The notes: generated from the sequence alone by a model not told the origin. 64,000 nucleotides of DNA from Halopseudomonas litoralis (GCF_900105005.1 NZ_LT629748.1:1984001-2048000); one strand, 5' to 3'. Shown: positions 18,619-26,640, counted from the stretch's first letter. Made by a program: numbers and translations.

Positions 18619-18655
18619 CCCCTCTCCCCGGCCCTCTCCCGCGAGGGGGAGAGGG
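18619..18655. repeat. Strong hairpin in the glmS leader (CCCTCTCCC / GGGAGAGGG)
   Basis: CCCTCTCCC at 18632-18640 pairs with GGGAGAGGG at 18647-18655, and an extra CCCCTCTCCCC at about 18619-18629 can compete for the same partner. In the minus-strand transcript it comes after the ops site and about 65 bases before the glmS start. There is no U-run, so it is not a standard terminator. It resembles dispersed palindromes found in many proteobacteria. Confidence 0.7.
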
Positions 18656-18663
18656 AGTCAAGG

Positions 18664-18675
18664 CACGCTACCGCC
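18664..18675 (-). promoter_or_regulatory. ops element (RfaH recruitment site)
   Basis: On the minus strand the sequence is GGCGGTAGCGTG, an exact match to the 12-nt ops consensus at which paused RNA polymerase recruits RfaH. It lies 110 bases upstream of the glmS start and just downstream of rfaH itself, in the leader of the polysaccharide operon. I did not find a convincing promoter between rfaH and ops, so transcription could come from the rfaH promoter or from a weak local one. Confidence 0.9.
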
Positions 18676-18778
18676 ACAAGATTTACAGTCGGTTTCTTGA
18701 GGACGTTTACACCTATCGATTTTTGGCGCCGGTATCTTGGCGCGCGGCGGCTTTAAGACCGCTGTTATTGCAAAATGT

Positions 18779-19306
18779 TCAGAGCGTCGTTTTGAGCTGG
18801 CTTAAGGGTACTCGTACCTGGTGTTCGCGGTGCAGCATGGTCAACAGGATGATTGCGCGTTCATTGCCGTCTGTTTTGCAGAAGACGGCATCGAGGTCCT
18901 TGAAGGGGCCCTCGGTGACGGTCACTTTGCCACCCTCTTCGAACAGGGGTTTGCTGTCGGTGCTTGCTAGGCGTGTTCTCAAATTTTCGATGATCTCGTC
19001 CGCAACGGCCAAGGGCTCGCCTGCAAAGGTCACCATTCGCAACACACCGCGTGTGGAGCGGATGCTGTGCCAGTTATCGGTGAGCTTGCACAGGTTGATG
19101 AAAAGATACCCTGGGAAGAGTGGCTGTTTTGTGACAACTCTTCGGCCGTGCTGGATTTTTTCTATCGTATGGAAAGGGCAATAGCAGGGGAAATGCTGGT
19201 TGCGCAGGTTTTCTTCTGCGCGGGCTTCCTGCCGTGGCTTGCACTGAATCAGATACCATTGCGCTCGCGTGGAGTCGTTAGCCACAAACTTTTCCCTTTT
19301 TTGCAT
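18779..19306 (-). CDS. rfaH: Transcription antitermination factor RfaH (NusG paralogue)
   Basis: 175 residues. The NGN domain shows RAQWYLIQCKPRQEARAEENL and, further on, VVTKQPLFPGYLFINL, the region that contacts RNA polymerase. A KOW-type C-terminal domain has GGKVTVTEGPFKDLDAVF. RfaH binds polymerase paused at ops, blocks Rho-dependent and intrinsic termination and couples ribosomes on long, AT-rich operons. The exact ops site just downstream supports RfaH rather than NusG. The first 14 residues before RAQWYL are longer than in E. coli RfaH, so a later start is possible. Confidence 0.92.
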   Translation of the reverse strand: MQKREKFVANDSTRAQWYLIQCKPRQEARAEENLRNQHFPCYCPFHTIEKIQHGRRVVTKQPLFPGYLFINLCKLTDNWHSIRSTRGVLRMVTFAGEPLAVADEIIENLRTRLASTDSKPLFEEGGKVTVTEGPFKDLDAVFCKTDGNERAIILLTMLHREHQVRVPLSQLKTTL

Positions 19307-19360
19307 AGGCCACTGGATAAGGCATGGCTTACATGCCGTGTGATACCCATAAGGGCCGCG

Positions 19361-19390
19361 ATATTACCTAGTCCGGGCCGATTGTTACAA
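19361..19390 (-). promoter_or_regulatory. Candidate sigma-70 promoter for rfaH
   Basis: On the minus strand, TTGTAA (19385-19390) and TAATAT (19361-19366) are separated by 18 bases. It lies about 55 bases upstream of the rfaH start and downstream of the nuclease gene, in the only gap before rfaH. Both hexamers have one or two mismatches to consensus. Confidence 0.5.
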
Positions 19391-19467
19391 GTCTTTGCGT
19401 TAAGTTGTAATCATCTACCACCAGCTGACAGTTAGCACAACACGACATTGGTTATATCACCTGCTCG

Positions 19468-20871
19468 TTAAGGAATAACGATTTCAAACGCATGTTTGTA
19501 TACTTGCGCTTTTTCTTTTAACTGACTTGCCAGTGTTCGCTTTGCTTCAGTGTCTCCGTGGACCAGCCGTACCTCTGTTGGCCACTGGCGCATCCGTGTG
19601 ATGAAGTTGACCAGTCCTTTTTGATCAGCGTGAGCTGAGTAGCCGCCCAGGGTGGTGACGCCGGAGCGGATGTTGAACCGCTCCCCTTCCAGATCCACAT
19701 ATCCGCCTGCCGGGCCATGCTGTTGGATAGCGTTGCCGGGGGTACCTTGTGCCTGGTAGCCGGTGAAGATGATGTTATGCCTTGGATCTTCAAGCATGGC
19801 TTTAAGGTAGTTGATGATGCGCCCGGCGCTGCACATGCCGTTGCCGGTGATGACGATGGCAGGTTGGCGTGTATGGGCCAACCGGTTGACCATGCTCAGG
19901 TGTTGGCTGTGGGTACTTACTGTGAGCAGCTGCTCAAAGCCGAGGGGTTTGCGGCCTTTGGCGATTTTGCTCAGCGCTTCTTTTGCCCAATAAGGTTTAA
20001 GTTCGCGGTAGAGCTTGGTGAAGCGGGTGGCCAGTGGTGCGTCTAGGATGATCGGCATTTCGCTCCAGTCGCCTTTCTGGCTGGAGATGATGTCTTCCAG
20101 TTCGTAGAGCAGTTCCTGGGTGCGGCCTATGCTGAATGCGGGGATCAGTACGGTGCCGCCGTCTGACAATGCCTGTTCGAGTGCGGCCTGGAAGCGTTGG
20201 CGACGGGTGCGGCGGTCTTCGTGCAGGCGGTCGCCGTAGGTACTTTCCAGTACGACTACGTCGGCACGGTAAGGCGTATCGGGCGGCGGTAGTAACGGGG
20301 CGTGGGGCGCGCCTAGGTCACCGGAGAAGATGATGCGGCGGCTGCGGTTTTCATGCGGGTAGTGGACGTCGCATTCGACCCAGGCGGAGCCGAGGATGTG
20401 GCCGGCGCGTTGGAAGCGTATGCGGCAGGTCAGGTCTGGCTGCTCAAGGATGGTTGTCCATTCGCGGTAAGGTTTGCCGTTGAGCATGGGTTCAACCAGT
20501 TTTATGAAACGCTCGGCTAGTTGGGCGTCACGTTGGATACCGACCATGAAGGCATCTTCCAGGACGGTAGGTAACAGCATGGCGGAGGGTTCGGTGCAAT
20601 AGACCGGTCCTTTGAAGCCGGCGGCGATGAGCCAGGGGAGGCGGCCTACGTGGTCGATGTGGACGTGGGTTAGGACCAGGGCTTTTACGTCTGTTATTGG
20701 GAATTCTATGCTGAGGGCGTCGGCTTTGGCGCCTCGGCTGGAGGCTTCGGCGCCCTGGAATAGGCCGCAGTCGATGAGGATGCTGGCGGTGGGGCTGAGG
20801 TGGAGTTGGTGACAGGAGCCGGTTACGCCGTTGGTGGCGCCGTGGTGTTGGATGTGGGGGTAGGTTGGCAT
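19468..20871 (-). CDS. Metallo-beta-lactamase/beta-CASP family RNA nuclease
   Basis: 467 residues. The metallo-beta-lactamase core has HVHIDHVGRLPWLIAAG (HXHXDH metal ligands), HILGSAWVE and IIFSGDLGAP. The beta-CASP insert has VLIPAFSIGRTQELLYEL and GMCSAGRIINYLK. The C-terminus shows GGYSAHADQKGLVNF and VRLVHGDTEAKRTLA. These motifs place it with the Cft2/Ysh1-like exonucleases that process RNA 3' ends. Substrate in bacteria of this type is mostly unknown. It is upstream of rfaH on the same strand, separated by about 160 bases containing a promoter candidate. Confidence 0.88.
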   Translation of the reverse strand: MPTYPHIQHHGATNGVTGSCHQLHLSPTASILIDCGLFQGAEASSRGAKADALSIEFPITDVKALVLTHVHIDHVGRLPWLIAAGFKGPVYCTEPSAMLLPTVLEDAFMVGIQRDAQLAERFIKLVEPMLNGKPYREWTTILEQPDLTCRIRFQRAGHILGSAWVECDVHYPHENRSRRIIFSGDLGAPHAPLLPPPDTPYRADVVVLESTYGDRLHEDRRTRRQRFQAALEQALSDGGTVLIPAFSIGRTQELLYELEDIISSQKGDWSEMPIILDAPLATRFTKLYRELKPYWAKEALSKIAKGRKPLGFEQLLTVSTHSQHLSMVNRLAHTRQPAIVITGNGMCSAGRIINYLKAMLEDPRHNIIFTGYQAQGTPGNAIQQHGPAGGYVDLEGERFNIRSGVTTLGGYSAHADQKGLVNFITRMRQWPTEVRLVHGDTEAKRTLASQLKEKAQVYKHAFEIVIP

Positions 20872-20913
20872 GGGCAGAGTCCTTTCTGTTGTTTAGTTTG
20901 TCTGGTCGTCCGG

Positions 20914-20960
20914 GCGGACGCGGAGCGTCCTTGCATGCGCTCCCACGCTGGAGCGTGGGA
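20914..20960. repeat. REP (main family), target of IS110 copy 1
   Basis: GGACGCGGAGCGTCC at 20916-20930 is followed by a hairpin, TCCCACGCTGGAGCGTGGGA, at 20941-20960. IS110 copy 1 starts immediately after GTGGGA. Across the element the sequence resumes GCGATCATC, matching the GTGGGAACGATC context of other REP copies. Confidence 0.88.
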
Positions 20961-20986
20961 GATTCTATGGTTCATGCCAACCTCTT

Positions 20987-21928
20987 TTATAAGGTTTTGG
21001 GCCGATAAACCGTTTGATTCTGCATCAAGGCAAAGGCAATGCGCGCCAACTTTCTTGCCAGCTTGATTAGCGCCTGAATGGGCTTGAGTCCCTGTGACAG
21101 ATAGGTCTCGTATAGCTCCTTCCAGGCAGTCGTTTTACGGGCAGCCATGGCCGCGTTGTAGAGTAGGCGGCGTAATTCCGGGTCGCCTTTCTTGGTGAGT
21201 TTTCGTCGGCCTACCTGCTTGCCAGAGTCTCGGACTTTGACATCCATCCCCAGGTAAGCGATGAAGGCGTCACTGCTCTTGAAGCGACCTCGGTGGAAGG
21301 TGTTGGCGAGCGCCATTGAGCTCAGCTCACCAATGCCTTCAATGTCCATGCAGCGTTTTGCATCTGCGTCCCAGCCTACGTCTGCCAAGGCCTGTTTCAA
21401 GCGCTGGGTAATCAGCAGTTCAACGCGACGGATATGGGTATCCAGCTGTTTTCTCACCTGCTTCAACTCAGGTATGTCCTGCAAGCTCTGGCTCAACGCC
21501 ACTCGGGTATGAACCAGCGAGGCTCGACGGCGTATCAGGCTTTGGATGCGATAAAAGGCATCATGCGCAGGGATCCAAGGCTTGAGCTCCTCAAGCTCGT
21601 TGCTCAAATAACGCAGGATCAGTCTGGCATCAGACGGGTCGGTCTTGGCTCGGGTACCTACTCCATCGCGATAACGACTGAGCCGATAACCATCCAGTAA
21701 ATAGAGCGGGTATGCTGCTGCATGAGCCAGTGTGGCCAGTTGCCGATGATAAATGCCGGTGGCTTCCAGCGCGATCCTTGAGCCCTGCGGCAACGACTTC
21801 AACCAGCGCTTAATAGCGCTGGGGGAGTTGCTGATCGCTTCGATCTGAGGGGAGTCACTGCGAGCGATCACCAGCTCAGCCTTGCTGACATCGATACCCA
21901 CCAGGATATATTCCACAGGTTTTGTCAT
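20987..21928 (-). CDS. IS110-family RNA-guided recombinase/transposase
   Basis: 313 residues. The N-terminal DEDD RuvC-like domain starts with LVGIDVSKAELVIARS, then ALEATGIYHRQLA, and holds the Asp pair in RAKTDPSDARLILRYL. The C-terminal transposase_20 domain has MDIEGIGELSSMALAN, FIAYLGMDVKVRDSGKQ and KKGDPELRRLLYNAAMAA, which supplies the catalytic Ser in this family. Intact frame. Related IS110 enzymes are guided by a bridge RNA encoded in the noncoding end of the element. It differs from copy 2 at only a handful of residues. Confidence 0.93.
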   Translation of the reverse strand: MTKPVEYILVGIDVSKAELVIARSDSPQIEAISNSPSAIKRWLKSLPQGSRIALEATGIYHRQLATLAHAAAYPLYLLDGYRLSRYRDGVGTRAKTDPSDARLILRYLSNELEELKPWIPAHDAFYRIQSLIRRRASLVHTRVALSQSLQDIPELKQVRKQLDTHIRRVELLITQRLKQALADVGWDADAKRCMDIEGIGELSSMALANTFHRGRFKSSDAFIAYLGMDVKVRDSGKQVGRRKLTKKGDPELRRLLYNAAMAARKTTAWKELYETYLSQGLKPIQALIKLARKLARIAFALMQNQTVYRPKTL

Positions 21929-22155
21929 GGCGCGTCCTCCAAGCTAAAGTAGTCTTTGACTTGTCAGGGCTCACCAGACGCTGGCTTGCAACGTATCGTC
22001 GGTCCGAGCGGCTTGGCTCTGCCGATGGATTCTCTATTGGCGTTTATGGTGAGGGTGGGGCGAAATCTCCCACAGTCCGTACCGAAAGGTCGGAAAACGA
22101 TTGAGCCCCTCCACCCTGACAGGTCCCATTTTGGACCTGCAGGAAAACCATACAA
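21929..22155 (-). ncRNA. Candidate bridge RNA region of IS110 copy 1
   Basis: Noncoding left end upstream of the transposase start, conserved in both copies. It folds into several hairpins: GGTCC/GGACC at 22122-22137, and GTGGG/CCCAC at 22055-22073 with loop AGATTTCGC. The run GTGGGAGATT (minus strand, 22064-22073) is identical to the junction of REP target and element end at 20955-20964. This is what a guide loop recognising the REP would look like. RNA expression and exact ends are not known. Confidence 0.5.
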
Positions 22156-22255
22156 GCGATCATCTTCGAGGTGAGCGTAGCGCGAGGGAGCTATGCTTCG
22201 GGAAACTTGTTGCATAGACTGTGGCCGGGCGCACAGTTTGGAGGTGAATTGAGTT

Positions 22256-22283
22256 GCGTCATTAAAATGGCATGAAGCGTCAT
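22256..22283 (+). promoter_or_regulatory. Direct repeat GCGTCAT upstream of the export operon promoter
   Basis: GCGTCAT occurs at 22256-22262 and 22277-22283, starts exactly 21 bases apart, about two helical turns. It ends 17 bases before the -35 box of the wzb promoter. This is the placement of an activator site with two half-sites on the same face. No known regulator is assigned. Confidence 0.4.
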
Positions 22284-22300
22284 CTATTATCCGGCACTTC

Positions 22301-22329
22301 TTGACCTTGAATGGGGTTCTCACTAAAGT
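22301..22329 (+). promoter_or_regulatory. Sigma-70 promoter of the wzb-wzc-wza export operon
   Basis: TTGACC (22301-22306) and TAAAGT (22324-22329) are 17 bases apart. The predicted start of transcription is near 22336, which leaves a leader of about 20-40 bases before wzb. It is the best promoter-like sequence in the gap after the IS110 element. Confidence 0.65.
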
Positions 22330-22372
22330 TGCGCGCTAGATCGCCCGCATACATCGGATGTCACGGTACTGC

Positions 22373-22810
22373 ATGTTCAAATCTATTTTGGTTGTTTGTG
22401 TGGGCAATATTTGCCGGAGTCCTACCGGTGAAGCCCTGTTGAAGCACAGGTTGGCAGATAAAAATATAACGGTTAGCTCAGCGGGCCTGGGTGCTCTGGT
22501 GGGTAAGCCGGTGGATGCTACCGCTGCCGAGCTGCTTGATTCTGCGGGTTATCCTCTCCCCGGTCATCAGGCGCGACAGCTCACGCCGGAGATGTTACGT
22601 GAGGCCGATCTGGTGCTGGCAATGGAGCAACGCCACCTGCAATCTATCCATTCCCTCGCGCCTGAAGCCCGTGGTAAAACTTTTCTGTTCTCCAAGTGGT
22701 CTGATGGCCGGGATGTACCTGACCCCTACCGTCAGCAACGTCCTGCATTTGAGCACGTATACAAGATTCTTGATGAGGCTGCCACTGCCTGGCTGCCCTA
22801 TCTCAAGTAA
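22373..22810 (+). CDS. wzb: Low-molecular-weight protein tyrosine phosphatase Wzb
   Basis: 145 residues from the chosen ATG at 22373 (an in-frame ATG 15 bases earlier adds five residues). The P-loop CVGNICRSPTGEALL (CX5RS) lies near the N-terminus and the general-acid loop DVPDPYRQ near the C-terminus. It removes phosphate from the tyrosine cluster of the Wzc autokinase, which cycles polysaccharide assembly. It is cytoplasmic. It is first in the operon, with wzc 28 bases downstream. The family start (MFXXILVVCVGNICRSP) decided the choice of start. Confidence 0.93.
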   Translation: MFKSILVVCVGNICRSPTGEALLKHRLADKNITVSSAGLGALVGKPVDATAAELLDSAGYPLPGHQARQLTPEMLREADLVLAMEQRHLQSIHSLAPEARGKTFLFSKWSDGRDVPDPYRQQRPAFEHVYKILDEAATAWLPYLK

Positions 22811-22838
22811 TGTCATTTCAGTTTAAAGAGAGCCCCTG

Positions 22839-25058
22839 ATGCAGAATCCGCCTGTCGCTGCGCCACAGAAAACCAGTGATGAAATCGACCTATTGGCGTT
22901 GTTGGGCGCCTTGCTGGACAACAAAAGCATCATCATCGCCTGCACGGCTTTTTTTGCTGTGGTCGGGGTTATTTATGCGGTATTGGCCACCCCGGTGTAC
23001 GTCGCTAGCGCCATGGTTCAAATAGAGCAGAAGTCCTCGGGTGTGGGTAGTTTAATTGGTGACAGTGAAATATTTCCAACCAGCTCGGCTGCGGCTACTG
23101 AAATCGAGTTGCTCAAATCCCGGCAGGTGATCGGTCAGGCAGTTGACAACCTGAAATTGACCACCGTTGCACAACCTAAGCTGTTCCCGGTGATCGGTTC
23201 TTTTAAGAGTCGACGCTTTCAACCCACTACCGATAACCCGGTAGCCACTCCTTTTCTGGGCTTCGACAGCTTTGCTTGGGGTGGTGAGCATCTGGAGGTC
23301 TTTCAGCTTGAAGTCCCTCCCTCCTTCATTGGGGCTACGCTTATACTGACTGCAGGGGAAAATGACAGCTACACGCTTTCCAATGCTGATGGTGATCCAC
23401 TACTGACTGGCACCATCGGGGAAGCGGTCGAGCAAGATGGTTTTAAGGTTCAGGTCGCCGCTTTGACAGCCCGACCAGGCACCGAGTTTCGAATAGTCAA
23501 ACGCGACCAACTCGGCGCAATTCTGGGGCTTCAAGGTGCTATCCAGGTATCTGAGAAAGGTAAGGATTCGGGAATTCTCACCTTATCGCTGGAAAGCCCA
23601 GCCCCTGATTATGCCATCAACGTTCTGAACGAAGTCAGCCGCCTTTACTTGCGCCAGAATATTGAACGCAAATCCGCCGAGGCTCAGCAAAGCCTGGAGT
23701 TTCTTACGGATCAGATACCACAGGTGCGCAAAGAACTCGAACGAGCTGAAAATGCGCTGAATCAGTACCAGGCCAGTGCCGGCTCCGTCGATATCAGCAT
23801 TGAAACCCAATCAATTCTGAGCCAAGTCGTTGAGCTCGAATCCGAGATTTCCGGATTGACACTCAAGCGCGAGGAGTTGCAGCGACGATTTACAAAGGAT
23901 CACCCCAGCTATCAAGCGTTGATGAGCCAGATGGCACAATTGCAGAGTCGTCGCGACCGCATGCTTCAAGAAGTCGGCGGTCTGCCGGAGACTCAGCAGG
24001 AATTGCTGCGTCTCGCACGGGATGTTCAAGTGAGCACTGAAATTTATACTCAGATGCTGAACAAGTCTCAGGAACTGGACATCATGCGGGCCGGCACTGT
24101 AGGCAACGTGAGAATCATTGACGATGCGGTAGTTAATACCGCCCAACCGGTTAAACCTAAAAAAGGGGTAATCATAGCTATTGCCACTCTACTCGGCTTG
24201 ACGCTCGGCTTAGCTATAGCATTGCTCCGCCATGCACTGAACCGCGGTATTGAAAACCCTGAGCTTATTGAGCAACTGGGCCTGCCAGTATATGCATCTG
24301 TGCCGTTCAGCAAGGATCAGGAAGTGATGGAGCGCAGTTTCAAAGGTAAGCCTGGCCATGTCCAAGGCTCGCACCTGCTTGCAGCGACCAATCCAGCAGA
24401 TCTGTCGATCGAGGCGCTGCGGAGCCTGCGCACCAGCCTGCACTTCGCCATGATGGAAGCCAAGAATAATATTCTGATGATTTCCGGCCCGAGCCCGGGG
24501 GTAGGCAAATCCTTTGTATCAGCTAACCTGGCGGCCATCGTGGCCCAGAGCGGGCAAAAAGTGCTACTGATCGATGGCGACATGCGCAAGGGCTATCTGC
24601 ACAAATTGATCAGCACGACCCCAGACTCTGGGCTGTCCGGATTGCTGGTGCATACTCATACGTTGGCGGATGTGATACATAAGACCGAGGTTGAGGGGAT
24701 GCACTTCATCAGCCGTGGCACCATCCCGCCAAACCCTTCTGAATTGCTGATGCATTCCAATTTCCAGACGCTGCTGGATCAACTGAGCAAGATGTACGAT
24801 CTTGTTATTGTCGATACACCGCCTATCCTTGCTGTGACGGACGCAGCACTGGTCGGCCGTCTGGCTGGTACCAGCCTGATCGTGACCCGCTTTGGCCTGA
24901 ACCCGGTCAAAGAAGTGGAATTGACCGTACAGCGCTTCCGGAACAACGGCATTGAGATCAAAGGTGCTATCTTCAACGCTGTGGAGAAAAAAGCCGCTGC
25001 ATACGGCTACGGCAATTACGGCTATTATCAGTACGAGTACAAATCGGACGCTAAATAA
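22839..25058 (+). CDS. wzc: Wzc polysaccharide co-polymerase and tyrosine autokinase
   Basis: 739 residues. A Wzz-type N-terminal region spans two membrane helices (about 25-50 and 440-465) with a long periplasmic coiled-coil part between. The cytoplasmic BY-kinase domain follows: Walker A SGPSPGVGKSFVSANLAA, Walker A' VLLIDGDMRKGYLH and Walker B DLVIVDTPPILAVTD. The C-terminus is a tyrosine cluster (YGYGNYGYYQYEY) that is autophosphorylated and is the target of Wzb. It controls chain length and gates export through Wza. It is located at the inner membrane. Confidence 0.95.
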   Translation: MQNPPVAAPQKTSDEIDLLALLGALLDNKSIIIACTAFFAVVGVIYAVLATPVYVASAMVQIEQKSSGVGSLIGDSEIFPTSSAAATEIELLKSRQVIGQAVDNLKLTTVAQPKLFPVIGSFKSRRFQPTTDNPVATPFLGFDSFAWGGEHLEVFQLEVPPSFIGATLILTAGENDSYTLSNADGDPLLTGTIGEAVEQDGFKVQVAALTARPGTEFRIVKRDQLGAILGLQGAIQVSEKGKDSGILTLSLESPAPDYAINVLNEVSRLYLRQNIERKSAEAQQSLEFLTDQIPQVRKELERAENALNQYQASAGSVDISIETQSILSQVVELESEISGLTLKREELQRRFTKDHPSYQALMSQMAQLQSRRDRMLQEVGGLPETQQELLRLARDVQVSTEIYTQMLNKSQELDIMRAGTVGNVRIIDDAVVNTAQPVKPKKGVIIAIATLLGLTLGLAIALLRHALNRGIENPELIEQLGLPVYASVPFSKDQEVMERSFKGKPGHVQGSHLLAATNPADLSIEALRSLRTSLHFAMMEAKNNILMISGPSPGVGKSFVSANLAAIVAQSGQKVLLIDGDMRKGYLHKLISTTPDSGLSGLLVHTHTLADVIHKTEVEGMHFISRGTIPPNPSELLMHSNFQTLLDQLSKMYDLVIVDTPPILAVTDAALVGRLAGTSLIVTRFGLNPVKEVELTVQRFRNNGIEIKGAIFNAVEKKAAAYGYGNYGYYQYEYKSDAK

Positions 25059-25074
25059 TAGATTTGCAATACGG

Positions 25075-25122
25075 AACCATTATGGTTAAGTGGGTTCCCA
25101 TGGGTATTCAAGTCGGTATAAT
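25075..25122 (+). promoter_or_regulatory. Palindrome and TATAAT box upstream of yjbE
   Basis: A perfect palindrome, AACCATTATGGTT, lies at 25075-25087 and a consensus -10 box, TATAAT, at 25117-25122, about 30 bases before the yjbE start. No good -35 hexamer is present at 16-18 bases, so a promoter here would need an activator; the palindrome is placed where one could bind. This would let yjbE and downstream genes be expressed apart from wzb-wzc. Confidence 0.35.
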
Positions 25123-25153
25123 CTGACAAACACGCATTTAAGGAGTCGAGTTA

Positions 25154-25429
25154 ATGAAAAAACAAGCAATCGCATTAGTGGCCAGTGGTCTCCTGCTCGC
25201 CTCTGGTATGACTTTCGCACAGCAAGATGTTCCTGCTGAAGCAGGCGCGCCCGCAACTGCCGCCGGCACTACCGGTGCTGGTACTGGCGCTACAGGCACT
25301 TTGGGCGAATATGGTGGCGTTGCGCTGGGTGTAGCAGCTGTTGGTCTGGCAGCAGCAGCCGCTCTGGACGATAGTAGCGATGGCAGCAGCGGTACCACAG
25401 GTACTACAGGTACCACAGGCACCAACTGA
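25154..25429 (+). CDS. yjbE: YjbE/GfcA-like small secreted Thr/Gly/Ala-rich protein
   Basis: 91 residues. A signal peptide (about residues 1-22, ending MTFAQ) is followed by an Ala/Gly/Thr-rich region, a short hydrophobic stretch (VALGVAAVGLAAAAAL), then DDSSDGSSG and four TGT-type repeats at the C-terminus. Composition and position match YjbE/GfcA, the first gene of yjbEFGH and gfcABCDE operons linked to exopolysaccharide and group 4 capsule export. Its molecular role is not known. An intrinsic terminator follows 24 bases after the stop, so it is probably made in excess over wza. Ribosome site AAGGAG at 25140. Confidence 0.75.
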   Translation: MKKQAIALVASGLLLASGMTFAQQDVPAEAGAPATAAGTTGAGTGATGTLGEYGGVALGVAAVGLAAAAALDDSSDGSSGTTGTTGTTGTN

Positions 25430-25452
25430 TCAGTGAATAAGGCTGAACAGCA

Positions 25453-25488
25453 AGCCACCTGAAACTTTGCTTCAGGTGGCTTTTTTTT
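25453..25488 (+). terminator. Intrinsic terminator between yjbE and wza
   Basis: Arms AGCCACCTGAA (25453-25463) and TTCAGGTGGCT (25471-25481) form an 11-bp stem with a 7-base loop, followed by eight T. It is as strong as any in the window, yet it lies inside the operon, so readthrough to wza-yjbFGH must be partial or controlled. Confidence 0.9.
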
Positions 25489-25517
25489 ACTTGGAACCCC
25501 ACGGAAGAACACCAACC

Positions 25518-26630
25518 ATGATCCGATTACCGCTTGTCGCTCTGGGCGCCTCCACCCTTCTCCTGCAGGCCTGCATGTTCTCCCCCGGCATGCACATGGA
25601 TACCGACCGCCTGATCAGTCAGGATTCCGCTGAAAACAGCATGGTAGAGATGGTCCAGATCACGCCCAAGCTGATCGCTCAGGATCAGGCTGTCAATGAC
25701 AGACTGGTAGTACCTCAGGCTCTGCTTGATTATGAACCCGAAAACTACCGGATCGGCGCTAACGATGCGCTGTTCATTACCGTTTGGGATCATCCTGAGC
25801 TCACAGTACCCGGTGGCACGCAACAAACCAATGCGGCAAACGCTCGGGTGGTCCGGGATGATGGCACCTTATTTTACCCTTTCATTGGTAACGTACGCGT
25901 TGCCGGTCTGACTCTCGAAGAGCTTCGGGAAATCATCACCACGCGCCTGGCACGCTATATCGAACAGCCCCAGGTTGACGTCAACGTGATGGAATACAAT
26001 AGTCAGAAAATCTATTTCAGTGGTGCTTTCGAGAACGCGGGTATTCTCCCGGTCAATGCTCAAAGACTGACTCTGCTTCAAGCTATCGGACAGGCAGGCA
26101 TAGATACGCAGCGTGCAGACCTATCCGACTTGAAAATCATCCGCGAAGGTGTCAGCTATCGATTGGATTATGACCGACTGACCAGCACCACCAGTCGGAT
26201 TGGCGATGTTTATCTGCGTCCGGGCGATAAGGTACACCTTGGGCTCAATGACGCTCGTAAGGTATTCGTCATGGGTGAAATCGGCCGCCCTGGAGCGCTA
26301 CCATATCGCACTAGCCAGATGACATTGAGTGAAGTCCTCGCTACCGTTGGTGGCCCTTCACCAATGACGTCAAGCGGCAAAGAAGTTTATGTGATCCGCG
26401 GTGTAGAGAGCCTGGACACGGATAAAGCCACGGTATTCCAATTGAATGCGCAGTCGCCGTCCGCTTTCATTCTGGCTAATCAGTTCGAAATGCAGCCTCA
26501 GGATGTAGTTTTCGTAGGTGCTGCGGGCATCACGCGCTGGAACCGCTTCGTCAGCCAGCTATTCCCTACTGCTAATATCTTCCGCTCCACACTCGAAATC
26601 GAAGATGATATAAACGATCGCAACAATTGA
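25518..26630 (+). CDS. wza: Wza-type outer-membrane polysaccharide export lipoprotein
   Basis: 370 residues from ATG at 25518 (ribosome site GGAAGAA). A lipoprotein signal peptide ends at the lipobox LLLQAC (Cys-19). The polysaccharide export domain has YRIGANDALFITVWDHPELT, followed by VRDDGTLFYPFIGNVRVAG and two SLBB-like repeats (KIYFSGAFENAGILPV; KVFVMGEIGRPGALPY). The C-terminus has an amphipathic segment (ITRWNRFVSQLFPTANIF) that in Wza forms the outer-membrane alpha-helical barrel. An octamer would form the export channel docked to Wzc. A longer in-frame reading upstream overlaps the terminator and lacks a signal peptide. Confidence 0.94.
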   Translation: MIRLPLVALGASTLLLQACMFSPGMHMDTDRLISQDSAENSMVEMVQITPKLIAQDQAVNDRLVVPQALLDYEPENYRIGANDALFITVWDHPELTVPGGTQQTNAANARVVRDDGTLFYPFIGNVRVAGLTLEELREIITTRLARYIEQPQVDVNVMEYNSQKIYFSGAFENAGILPVNAQRLTLLQAIGQAGIDTQRADLSDLKIIREGVSYRLDYDRLTSTTSRIGDVYLRPGDKVHLGLNDARKVFVMGEIGRPGALPYRTSQMTLSEVLATVGGPSPMTSSGKEVYVIRGVESLDTDKATVFQLNAQSPSAFILANQFEMQPQDVVFVGAAGITRWNRFVSQLFPTANIFRSTLEIEDDINDRNN

Positions 26631-26640
26631 GGATCACCCG

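Larger units (their letters stand above)
20961..22155 (-). mobile_element. IS110-family element, copy 1
   Basis: About 1195 bases, nearly identical to copy 2 at 37659-38852; comparing the two defines the ends. Both start with GATTCTATGGTTCATGCC next to a REP hairpin and end with ACCATACAA. There are no terminal inverted repeats or clear target duplication, as expected for IS110. It encodes one transposase, with about 225 noncoding bases upstream of it. Confidence 0.87.
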
